Source: Pempheris klunzingeri (Eukaryota > Chordata > Actinopteri > Acropomatiformes > Pempheridae). From it: a DNA stretch of 64,000 bases. Made by a program: the position numbers and the translations under genes. This document shows, piece after piece, positions 26,531 through 37,615 of the stretch. Below the pieces are notes generated by a model. It saw only the letters and a list, made by a program, of their open reading frames with translations. It was not told the origin of the DNA and searched no databases. Position 1 is the stretch's first letter. Each line of letters opens with the position of its first letter. The DNA lies in contig NC_092026.1 in assembly GCF_042242105.1 (NCBI RefSeq), positions 16,149,691 to 16,213,690 of the forward strand, in the 5' to 3' direction.

Positions 26531-27298
26531 CACTTTGCTGCCACCACTGTTTGTGTTTTCTAATAAGTCTTATTATTATTATTGTTCTCATCTCCAGGAT
26601 CACATACTTTATTCCTTCATTTTGTTCTTATCTTAAGAGTCTGACTTGATTCACCAATGAATCAATGAAGTGTTGCAAAACTATTATTACTACTACTATA
26701 TTTGATGATGCAGAGTCGTCCTGATAATGGAATAACTGTTTTGTTGCTCCCAAGGTCGCCATTTCTGTTGTTTTTATTTCTTCTTCTCAGTGCAAAAGGG
26801 AATGCTTTACAAACTTTAACATTTTTAAAAAAGAATGAATGAAATCATTATCAGTAATAGAAACGGTGCTGCATCATGCGTGACAAGATGCAACTAATTC
26901 AGTGTTGATGGTGGGATGGGACTCTCTGAATCAGTGGCACCAAAGCAGACGTGGCGTCGTGTCTTGACGCAGAATTTTGATAGTTTCTCTTGTTGTGATC
27001 TATAACAGAAAAGAAGAAGAAGAAGAGGTGGTTGGGTTAGCGGCATCAAGGTTGCGGGAGTCGTTATTTAGAAGCAACTGAGAAAAAAGAGAGAGCGTGT
27101 TGTGGCCTTCACATCTCAAAATCCAATAACAGCGTTTTCTAGCAAAGCAAAAGCAAAGTGTGGCATCATGTTGATCTCTGAGAAATATGAGCCTGAAGTA
27201 TATCTTATCGTGTGCACAATCTGGAGCTGTTCCACTGAGGATGAAGTGATGAAGTGGCACGAATGGTTAAAGTGACTGAGAGCACAAAGGACAAGTCT

Positions 27299-27336
27299 CT
27301 CCCCCTCTCTCCCTCTCCCTCTCCCTCTCCCTCCCC
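27299..27336. repeat. (CCCTCT)n low-complexity tract
   Basis: A pyrimidine-only hexanucleotide-like array lies about 450 bp downstream of the dad1 stop codon. It is non-coding. Confidence 0.75.
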
Positions 27337-27773
27337 CAACCAATATGGTAAAGCATATCTGTATAAAAGCCCACTTAAACATACTCTGAGTATAAAACCT
27401 CCCGTTATCTGTCCATTGAAAGATTCCACAGTATAAACACTGATGCATATCACACTGACATTACCTTTGAGAGAGATTTTCTCATCATCAGAGATAGAGA
27501 CGGAACGAAACACAAACAAAAAAACAAAACTCTGTCTTCAAACTATCTGGTGTTCATCCTTGAACGGTCTGGTTTAAAACTATTTGACAAAAACTGAATA
27601 GAACCTGTGGATACGTGTGAATATCTCCACTGTGGTCTGAACTACACTGTGACTGTGAGATTATAAGCAAAAGTTGCATTTTTAAAAGAAGCCAAGTTCA
27701 AAAACTCCTAAAATGAGAAATACACACGGTGTGATGGGGTGGGTGGACACTGGGAGTCAGACGCGCGTCTTTT

Positions 27774-29219
27774 TCAGCCGATGAAATTCATCACGACCAG
27801 GTGGAGGACAGTGTGAGCGAATAGGAAGTCAGCGAAGGCTCTCTCTGGGGAGATGGACAGGAACTCTCCTTTGTTCTGTGGGTTGATCTGGATACGAAGA
27901 CACACTGAGACAAAAGCAAACAACATGGAGGATTTAGGGTTCGTTTTGAACTCCGCACATCCGCACGAGACACTTAAAGGCATCACACGTCCTAGTAACA
28001 GGTATTTTCATTATCAATTAAATAATAAATGTTAATTTAGCACATAGATAAAATTTGTTTTTCAGAATAAAACTAAAGCTCTGCCTCTTCCCCTATGGTT
28101 ACATTCCTGTGACTCTGAATTTAAGGATGACAGCACATAGAGTTACATTGGAGCTCTATATTAAAGAATCAGACTGTATGACATTACTGTGATCCTGTTA
28201 ATCATATTTTTAAAATCCTCAAGCTATCATGAAACATTTTAGATAGAGAATATGACTAATATTACGGTGCAGTAGGAACAGAAACATTACTGCACCCTGC
28301 CTAAAAATAACCAATTTGATCATTTAATAATAGATAGTCTCAGACAGTCTCTGTATTGTGGCTGTATTTCTCTATTTTCTATCACCGTTATCTGATTACA
28401 TCTTTGGGTTTTGGACTGTCGGCTCCTCTTGGGCTTAGCGGGCTATTGTTCATTATTTTCTGTCAATTTCCAGCCAGAAAATTAATCGAATAAATAAACC
28501 GTGCAGTTCAGTGCAGTGTCAGTATGAGCTCTGATTTACAGGGTTTTCACTGGCCTCCACCCACTGATTCTGGAATTAATAAACCCAGTTACCAGTTTAT
28601 TAGGCACACCTTCCTAAACCTGAGGCAACAGTCCTGAGCTAAACTGAGCCTCCTTATAATGTGCACTGTTTACTGCACTGCAAGCTGCATTGCATTTTGC
28701 AGTATATTGTAAATTGTGTAATATTAAAGGTGTTTTTGGATCAGCACCTTTCTGCAAGTGAATGAGTTATTACAGAGCCTTTGTGTTGGACTAATTTTAT
28801 TCATTTTCTAGTAGTGACTTGGTGAACATTTCCCTGCTTGCCATACTCAGATAGCGCCTTTATTGATTGTATGCATGTATAATGACACATGGAGCCATGG
28901 GGCTGCTAGCTTGGTGAGCTAACGTGCTAACCCTCGAGCTGTCGCATTTGTGCAGCTCGCTGGCAGGACGTGAGAGCATTAAACGTGTTTATTTAAGTAT
29001 TTCTTTACCTGCGAGGATGAAAGAGCCCACACACGAGATGAAGCCCGACAGAAAGCTGTTGAAGGGGAAGGTGCCGACGAGCAGACAGTAGAGGAACTGC
29101 AGCGCTCCTGTCAGCAAGATGTACAGCAGATACGCGTCCACCACCTTCAGCCTGTTGGGCGTCGTGGTGGTGTACTCCTCCAGAAACCGAGAAATGACCG
29201 ATATGACGGAATTCGACAT
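27774..29219 (-). CDS. dad1: DAD1, oligosaccharyltransferase subunit
   Basis: Two coding exons, 29219-29009 and 27904-27774, join in phase 1 and give exactly 113 aa, the length of mammalian DAD1. The protein is close to the mammalian sequence throughout: it contains [24 protein letters not shown], the stretch [20 protein letters not shown] and the C-terminal VVMNFIG. From family knowledge, DAD1 is a small multi-pass ER membrane subunit of the oligosaccharyltransferase complex that N-glycosylates nascent proteins, and its loss triggers apoptosis in mammalian cells. The intron between the exons uses GTAAAG...CTCAG. The gene is divergent from abhd4, with 694 bp between the two start codons. Identification is essentially certain. 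Confidence 0.98.
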
Positions 29220-29913
29220 GATTTTTACCGTCTAGTTTTTACAAAATGGGACAGCAGTCGAGTTTGTGCACCGGTCCTCTTCCTCAGTCCAATGAGTGAC
29301 GTGTCCTCATCAACCGGAAGCGGCCTTGGTGTTGCAAAGTATATCTTCCGAGTCGCTCGGTTGGAAGAGCACAAGCATATCAACCGTGGGAGATCTTGGC
29401 TCCGCCCACCATGCAAGAGATGTAAAAAAGTAAAGATGATCTACTCTGATAGTATTTCGACATGAGGCTGTGTTCACTGTTCACTGACCTGAGAGGACTC
29501 GGTGCTTGATGTGTAAAGTCCCACAGCCACAGAGGTTATGTTTCCAACAGTTTTTCACCATTTTGCCAATTAATATTCCACACAAACACACAGGAAACAT
29601 TGTGTATAGCCACAGTAAGACACAACAATAGCACTCGTGGCTAATAAACACTGTGTGTGAAGTGCTCCCACGCCCCGTCAGACTTCAGCATTACTTTGAA
29701 GAGTGAGTGACGAGCGACGCTTTCCGCGCGCCGGTGAAGCATCTTCCTGGTAGACCATCTTTGTAGCTGTGTCAGCTGACCCAGGCGTGTACGCGTTACA
29801 AAACATTGGGAACAAGCACACAGTGATAACATTCCCAAAGAACACACAGAGGAGCGTGTTTTCAGCCTCTTAACATGATTTAACGGGATATTGTCACCGG
29901 AATATGTCAACCA
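29220..29913. promoter_or_regulatory. Shared (bidirectional) promoter region of dad1 and abhd4
   Basis: The start codons of dad1 (leftward) and abhd4 (rightward) are 694 bp apart. The interval holds no exon or obvious repeat and has more CpG than its surroundings. Near dad1 are a CCAAT box (29289-29293), a CRE-like TGACGTG (29297-29303), an ETS-type CCGGAAG (29314-29320) and a GC-box-like CTCCGCCCAC (about 29400-29409). A second CpG-rich patch (about 29668-29745) lies nearer abhd4. These are motif matches only; true start sites are unknown. Confidence 0.6.
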
Positions 29914-32900
29914 ATGGACCCTGCTACGACCCCCGCTCCCATTCAGGACAACTGTGAGACAGAGTGAGTAACTTAGACTGTGTAGTACTCAGATACAGCC
30001 TCCTTCAGCTAGCCAGCTTATGTCACATGCTAACTAAACTTTTAAAAACTGAACATGCTAGTTGTGTCCCTCTCCCTTTTTAAGACATTTATTGGACTCT
30101 GTGTAATACACGTAAAACAAACCCTGTGCCATTGTACCTAAACCCCATACCATGTTGTCACACTGATTTAGTGTGTTATATCCATGTGACATTGCACTTA
30201 GAAAACTACACAGTACTCTCAAACATTTTAGCTGCCTGGATCTGTACTAATATAACACAGAGGCTATTACCATGAGGATGTACCTGACAGGAACAGGAGA
30301 AAAAAACTAGTAAAGTGAGTGTAAAGTTAGTGGTTTAATGAGATTGTCTTGATGTGATACTCCTGACAACAGGTCTTGTTAATTTGCCATTCTCTGGAGA
30401 GAAGAGCAGCTGTGAGTGACACTGCACGGTGAGCCAGTTGTCCACATGACTCAGCACATTGTTGATTGCAGACCAGGTAGAAGGCCCGGTGGCGTACCTG
30501 GTGTGTTTATGGTGGGGGTAGAAATGTGAGACCGGTCTGTTTCTGCCTCCAATCAGCAATCAGAGAAGAAGAGACAACCCCAGTTCAGCCTCTCCGTCTT
30601 TTTAGTCTCTATCCTGAAAATAAAAAGGTAATATTTTAGAAAGTGACTGCGAAGAGGTCAGAGGTAATCATCATCGTCGCTGCTGTGGGTGTCCCTGCTG
30701 GCTGTGATTGACAGCATGGTGCCTGTGAAACCTGACACTCCTGGGCGTGTTGCACTTCTGCAAATAACGCTAACGCTGACTTTAACCTTGGACTCATCTC
30801 GTAGCATTAGTATTGTACATTCAGCACGTGCTGAGTACTTTCTCTACTGCCTGCTTCATTCTTTTCACATTTTTGTCGTCTTTCTCTCCCTCGCCAGGTC
30901 GACTTCAGTGTGGAGCTGGTGGCCCTCCTGGCGTCCAACCTCCATGTCCCTTTTGAAGACTACAGAGTCCAAGATTCTTGCCTGTAAGAATGTTTTGGCT
31001 CCTACTGCCAGGCTGTATCACCACCAGGGGCTAATGTAAATGTAGCTCGCACAGAACCTCACCGAGGGCACACCAGTCATTACTCCTCTGTGTCTGCTCA
31101 CCACAGGTATTCAGAATGATCTGTGGGCTCGGTTTGTGACCCTGCCCAACCAGGATCGAATATGGACTCTGACCCTCCCCAACAAGGTGGCGCGCAGACC
31201 TGCAGAACAAGGTACCACCCTCCTCCCAGTCTTTGTTTACTGGGAGGCACCGGCTCTAATCCCACAGTGCTGTATGTGTTACAGGACCCATGACATAACT
31301 CCTCTGTCACCCTCCTTTCCCTCTAGCCCTGAAGACTCCCCTGGTGATGGTCCATGGCTTTGGAGGAGGGGTTGGCCTGTGGATCAGGAATCTAGAGACG
31401 CTGAGTCGGTCACGGCCTGTTTACGCCTTTGACCTTTTGGGCTTTGGCAGGAGCTCCAGGCCTCCCTTCCCCTCAGATGCTGCCAAGGCAGAGGAACAGT
31501 TTGTCGACTCCATTGAGCAGTGGAGGCAGTCTCTCGGTCTGGAAAACATGATTCTGCTGGGACACAGTCTGGGGGGGTACCTGGCTACCTCCTACGCCAT
31601 CCAGTACCCTTCTAGGTAATAACACAGACGTGATGGAAAACGTTAAATGAGCAGGGGCAGAAGCTGGCAGCGATTTAGTGTTTTGTTACTGACTAGGATT
31701 AAAAACCTCAGTAAGTCATGTTCTGTGAAAAAGACATCAGTGAAGTCCTGATGAATATAAATCTGGATCAGATCTACACAAAGAACAGTGATTTTCAGTT
31801 GGAAACAGACCGTATCTAAGAACTGGACGTGGCCACCGTTGCCTCCCTCTGATTGGTTAATCACAATGTAGCTTGCTTTATCATCTATTTTATTCTAAAT
31901 GGGACCACAATTTTCAAAATCAACATTGTGCTGTGTTGAAAAAGACTTGAAATGAGACACAATTTCATTAGGAACATGTTTACTGAGGTAATGAACTAAG
32001 TGAGAAGTAGGTTCTCATAGACTTCCATACAATCTGACTTCTATTTGGAGCCAGTGTAGTCGCCCCCTGCTGGCCATTAGCAAGAATACAGGCTTAAGGC
32101 ACCAAAACATTGGCTTCACATTTCAGACACAGAGGCCACGTCTTCTTCTTTTATACAGCCACTGGTCATTAAATGTAGTTAGTAGTAGTCAAAGTCATTG
32201 TTTCAGTAGCTACAGTATTTGTACCTTACAAGATCATTTTTAATCCATATATTTAAGGAATCAGTTTTATATTAATTTCAGTTGTCTGGAATGAATATGA
32301 CTTTGCACAAAGAGTAGAAAAAAGGGAAAACAGCTGCTTGGCTCTGGCCTGCGTGACCATTTCTAGATCAGGTTCAGTCACTTCTAGGAGTCTCCACTGG
32401 TTGCCTGGCAACCTCATTGTGATGATAAGCCTCCTGGAAGTGACGGCTCCTGGTCTAGAAATAGTCCAGAGCGTGCCACTCCATAAAACCACAGCTTGTC
32501 ATTTTTGCACTTTGTTTTTTTTTTTCGTGGATCAGTCAAATGAGTGTCAGTTAGTGAGCTAGAGAGGTGCTGGTTGGCTATCTTTGTTACCTTTGGACTG
32601 AGCCAGGCTAGCTCTTCCCCCTGTTTGCATTCTTTGTGCCAAGTTAAGCTAAGCAGCTGCTGGCTGTGGCTTTATTTTACCCAACAGATATGACAATTAC
32701 ATCAGTCTCCTCATCTAATTCTCAGCATGAAAGCAAATTTCCCAAAATGTTGAACTTTCCCATTAAATAAAACTTACAGCTGCACCAATTAGTATTTTTA
32801 TAGTAACAATCAAATTAAATTACAATTGGTGTATGCGCTTTCTGCCAAAAACACCTCTATTCGTACTAGAACATAGAAAAACACACAAAGGGAGATGTAG

Positions 32901-33934
32901 GTAAGTTATATCAGATAGTAATACGCTGTATTTTCAGGTTAGTACTTCCATGATGACAAATAAGTGCCAGCTGATTACTGTAAAATGTGTTCTGATCTCC
33001 TCTTGCAGAGTGTCACACCTTATCCTGGTAGACCCCTGGGGTTTCCCCGAGCGACCCCAGGCACAGACCCAGGAGGGTCAGGGGGCAGAGGTGGTGAAGA
33101 GGCCGCCCCTTCCACGCTGGGTGAAAGCTATTGCAACAGTGATTTCATTCTTCAACCCCCTGGCTGTCATCAGAGCAGCAGGCCCATGGGGTAAGATCTG
33201 TCTGTGTCTAACAGAACAGCGAGCCATAGAACACGCCGTCCACTTATCTTACTGTGTGTCCTCGATTCAGGTCCAGGTTTGGTCAACCGATTCCGTCCCG
33301 ATTTCAAAAGGAAATTCGAAGATCTGTTTGACGATGACACCATGACGCAGTACATCTACCACTGCAACGCACAAACCCCGAGGTGAGCCAACGCACATTT
33401 CACCACTCTGTCACATTTTTAGTAACACAACAGAGTAGCTGCAAAAAGCTGACTGTCGTCCCACCACCGTTTCCATTTCACCTTCTCCCCCAGTGGTGAG
33501 GTGGGCTTCAGGGCCATGTCAGAGTCTCTGGGCTGGGCCAAGAGGCCCATGCTGCAGCGGGTCCACCTGCTGCCCCCCTCCCTGCCCCTCACCATGCTAT
33601 ATGGAGCCCGATCCTGGGTGGACAGCTCGTCTGGGGACAGAGTGGCCCAAGTTAGGAACCAGGCCCACACCAAAGTTGTGGTGAGTGGTGACACAGAGTC
33701 ATGTTTTCCTGTTATGAGTCAAAAATATGCAGATCAGCTTCAAATTAGAGTCATTTTAATTCAGTATGTGTCTGTTTATCTTCAGTAGCGTGCAGGCACT
33801 GACTGTTCTTGTCATGTTTATCCCTTATCTGTTCCACTGTGCAGCTGATAGATGAAGCCTCTCACCACGTGTATGCTGATCAACCAGAGGAGTTCAACAG
33901 AGTGGTGGAAAATATATGCAACTCTGTTGACTGA
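29914..33934 (+). CDS. abhd4: Alpha/beta-hydrolase domain protein 4
   Basis: Eight exons join in phase: 29914-29963, 30898-30983, 31107-31211, 31327-31615, 33009-33190, 33271-33382, 33494-33680 and 33845-33934, giving 366 aa. All introns are GT-AG. The N-terminus carries the family motif [12 protein letters not shown]. The hydrolase fold begins with [16 protein letters not shown]. The nucleophile elbow is GHSLGG with Ser161; Asp318 (SWVD) and His344 (SHHVYAD) complete the triad. An HX4D motif (His344 to Asp349), linked to acyltransferase activity in this family, is present. Serine at the elbow separates this gene from ABHD5, which I recall as having asparagine there. In mammals ABHD4 hydrolyses N-acyl-phosphatidylethanolamines and lyso forms in the N-acylethanolamine pathway. 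The short first exon (17 residues) is supported by phase and a strong donor but is the least certain part. Confidence 0.95.
32020..32165 (+). repeat. Probable fish dispersed repeat in abhd4 intron 4
   Basis: Contains GTCGCCCCCTGCTGGCCATT followed by a lysine-codon-like purine stretch, then GCTTAAGGCAC and TTGGCTTCACATTTCAGAC. I remember this combination from a common teleost interspersed repeat. Boundaries are uncertain. Confidence 0.45.
32342..32480. repeat. Inverted-repeat (hairpin) element in abhd4 intron 4
   Basis: The left arm (32361-32384) starts TTCTAGATCAGG and ends CAGTCACTTC. The right arm (32437-32460) starts GAAGTGACGG and ends CCTGGTCTAGAA, its near-perfect reverse complement. 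The loop contains a second perfect palindrome, GGTTGCC/GGCAACC, at about 32399-32413. Outer flanks (CTCTGG... and ...CCAGAG) also pair partly. The structure suggests a foldback or MITE-type element. Confidence 0.75.
32540..32765 (-). mobile_element. MITE-like fish element, copy 1 (abhd4 intron 4)
   Basis: Contains GAGGTGCTGG, GAGCCAGGCTAGCT, AAGTTAAGCTAAGC, CTCATCTAATTCTCAGCA and the terminal-type word CCCAAAATGTTGAAC. The same words, in either orientation, recur at 38345-38660, 40897-41215, 46281-46500 and 61040-61185. Confidence 0.7.
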
Positions 33935-34690
<756 letters not shown>

Positions 34691-35078
34691 TTAATTCGAC
34701 CAACCACGTCCTCCTGGTCTGATGCTGCACAAAGATCAATACTGTACACCGACCAATAGAGGTCAGCAACAAATGTCATTTTTTAGTTTTACCTTGTGCT
34801 TTACGCTTCTGCCTGTCAGCAGTGGGAATGGATAGTGGAAGTCCTGCATCGGTAAGAGCCCGTGGTGGAGGAAGTATTCAGATGCTTTACTTAAGTAAAA
34901 GTACTAATAGTGCACTGTAAAATATTACATACTTATATTACTAATATTATTACTTAAGTAAAAGTGTGCTGTATAAGTACAATCAGGAAAATGTATTGAA
35001 GTAAAAGTATTCAACGCTGAAAGATGTCCCCTGTGACTACTGTATATTAGATTATTATTACTCTGTTACTATTTTGAA

Positions 35079-35345
35079 TAGGACTGCAACTAATGATAAT
35101 TTTACTGATCTACTTATTACTTCCTCTATTAGTCGACTGTTTGGATTGTAAGAATTAGGAAAATAGTGAGAGATGTTATCACAGTTACCCAAAGTGACAC
35201 CTTCACAGTGCTTGATTTGTCCAACCAACAGTCCAAACCTTAACATGATTAAAAATACCTTCAAATAATCAAAAGAAAAATTAGCAAAATCCTCACATTG
35301 CCTTATTAAAATACATTTTTCTGTAAAGGGATTAATTAATCAGTC
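35079..35345 (+). repeat. 'GACTGCAACTAATGAT' fish repeat, copy 1
   Basis: Begins GGACTGCAACTAATGATAAT and ends GATTAATTAATCAGTCG, with GTCCAACCAACAGTCCAAA inside. This is the pattern of a widespread teleost MITE-like repeat whose ends carry ATTAATCGATT words. A second copy in the other orientation lies at 53465-53755. Confidence 0.6.
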
Positions 35346-35454
35346 GAGGTGGAGATAAATTTGGTCTATTTTACATACGTACATTTTATCCATTTGTTGG
35401 TTTGTTTACAATGTATCATCTTTTATAAGATGGTCACATGCTGTCAAACTAATA

Positions 35455-35642
35455 TGTGTGTGTGTATATATATGCATGTATACATATATGTATATATACA
35501 CACAGTGTATATATGTGTGTGTGTGTATATATATATACCCACAGTGTATATATATGTGTGTGTGTATATATATACACACGTATATGTAGATACATATACG
35601 TATGTATATCTATGTATATGTATGTATATATATATGCATGTA
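35455..35642. repeat. (TG/TA)n alternating purine-pyrimidine tract
   Basis: About 190 bp of mixed TATA and TGTG repeats with two near-identical internal units (CACAGTGTATATATGTGTGTG at about 35503 and again at about 35541). It is low complexity and prone to slippage and non-B DNA. Confidence 0.9.
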
Positions 35643-37615
35643 TCAGAATTGTAGTTAAGTTACGTACTTGAGTAAATGTACAGTGCTACTGCTCCTTGTG
35701 CTCAAACTACAGGATGATATATGATTTAGTACCTTTTGTCTCACCTTATTATTATAAAATGTAGATAAACTCCATTATCAGTAAATAAGCATTATAAATA
35801 AAAGCCCTCATTAGGCAGCAGAACTGTCACTGGCAGGTTACCATGTGTGTATTAATGTTTCAGTGTTTTATAAAGTTATCATAGGTTTTGTATGTAAAGT
35901 TTTATCGTGAAAAGTATCACAAAATGCATCACAAAATGGTGCAATACTTGAGTAAATATACTTAGTTACACTCCACCTCTCCCCTTCATCCCATTAAAGA
36001 CTGAAGTTAATGTACAGTCAGTCAAAAGAGAGATTACAGCACTACCTTACGCAACAGATATATGGAGCATGTGATGGAGACGAGCCCAGCTTTACCCAGC
36101 CTCTATAGCTCAGCCTCTCCAGCGGCACTGACCACACCAAAGAAAAGGAAAAAGCTGTGTATGTAGGTCACAGATAAAATACCACAATCACTGCTTTGTC
36201 TACTCCTCACATTGAAGTGCACACTGTGATCTGTGTCTGTCATCAATATCTTGAATGATAAAATGCAGCAAAGGTGTGTCACCTGCCTCAGGCTGCACAT
36301 TCGAAATGAGTCACTATTCAGCTAGTTATCCCTCATGCAGCACACACTTTTCTCCATAAGAAAAAATGGTTAGATTGCAGAAATGGAAAAAATACATGTA
36401 ACCACTTGCTTCCACTTGATTTTGTCATGATTTTACCCTCCCTCACCTCCATCCAGTAAAGACTTGTCCGATGGTTAGAGGAAAAAGAACATAACTCAGG
36501 TCATTATGTCACTTTTATTACCAACACAACGTATACGTTACAAAAAACTCCATTCCAGGTAGATAAGGTAGATAAATAGTGTAATGTTATTAAAATGTCC
36601 TTCACATTGTACTATGAGTGTTGGTGTTACACAGACAAGAACCAGGTAAGGCTAAGGTGAATTAAGGCCGCTGTGGTCTCTCTTCCGATATGGCTTGCTA
36701 TGGTTTCACAGCAGTGATCAGCCCAATTCTGTAGCTAAGTTGCAATGTAAATGACTTCAGTGTTATTCTAACACACACATATAATGTAATGTAGAAACAC
36801 ACACAAGACGTACAGAACGGCATGTGGTAGAATTCTTCCAAAGGAATTTTGTAGGTTTACATTCGGTTTTATGAATGGTGTTTCAAAATAAAAGAGGCAT
36901 TGCGTATTAGCATTTCATCTGATGATCAAAACAACCTTTTCGCCACCTACATTTCTGGAAATCTACACTGTCAATAGGTACGGCAAATGAATTTTATTTT
37001 ACAGATTCCTCAGTCAAATGTAAGAGAAAACAGTTGCAAAATGTCAAAATGTCAATGCCAATTTCAACATGATTCTCTCACAGTACCCTTCCTTCATGTA
37101 AGCCACGTGAGGTTCATTTTGTCCGACAATACTTTTCACATACTTTTCATCTTGTGACAAGCTACATGAACAACGCACATACAGTATTTATATTTACATC
37201 ACAGAATGATGACTTTCTGCACCTTCACATCATTTGTTCAGTGTCTTGAAATGCACGAGTGTTAGGACAGTCTATGTAATCTGACTGTTATATAACTCAA
37301 TATACTTTCACGGATGCTTGTCAATTTAAACACTTCATTTGCTGTATGCATTTAAACCCTGCTGTATTCTTCACCACAGTTTGGACATTTCAGAGCAAAG
37401 GCAGAAGTGTGAATTTATATTATTTCAAGTTAAAAAAAAATAACACTGATAATGCTACAGTTGCTAACTGTCTATTCATAGTTTTAGAAATATCAAAAAT
37501 TTGAATTTCGCTGTAATACAAAATAAACAAGATAGTTGGAGATACAAGAACTCAGCACACTTTGTATATAATTAGAGGCTCTCAGTTTATATTTTATAAG
37601 GAAAAAGTCGTCCTC

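Larger units (their letters stand above)
23278..27773. other. Intergenic region between the receptor gene and dad1
   Basis: I see no supported gene. The region contains a probable fish repeat at about 24870-25612, a poly-C run at 26084-26098, a LINE reverse-transcriptase fragment at about 26412-26530 and a CCCTCT-type tract at about 27299-27336. The left part may hold the promoter of the minus-strand receptor gene, and the right part the 3'UTR of dad1. Confidence 0.55.
34862..35990 (+). repeat. Fish dispersed repeat with a second element nested inside
   Basis: The left end is GTGGTGGAGGAAGTATTCAG with CTTAAGTAAAAGTAC following. The right part has ACTTGAGTAAATGTACAGTG and ACTTGAGTAAATATACTTAG. 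The left end is the reverse complement of the right end of the repeat at 24870-25612. A different repeat (35079-35345) and a TA/TG tract (about 35455-35640) lie within it. Boundaries are approximate. Confidence 0.55.

Noticed and set aside
29964-30897. Extra coding exons in the first abhd4 intron
   Set aside because: Exons 1 and 2 join in phase with a complete family motif, and no intervening frame is needed.
32253-32562. Overlapping open frames on opposite strands with similar peptides
   Set aside because: The similarity comes from the inverted repeat at 32342-32480 inside an abhd4 intron.
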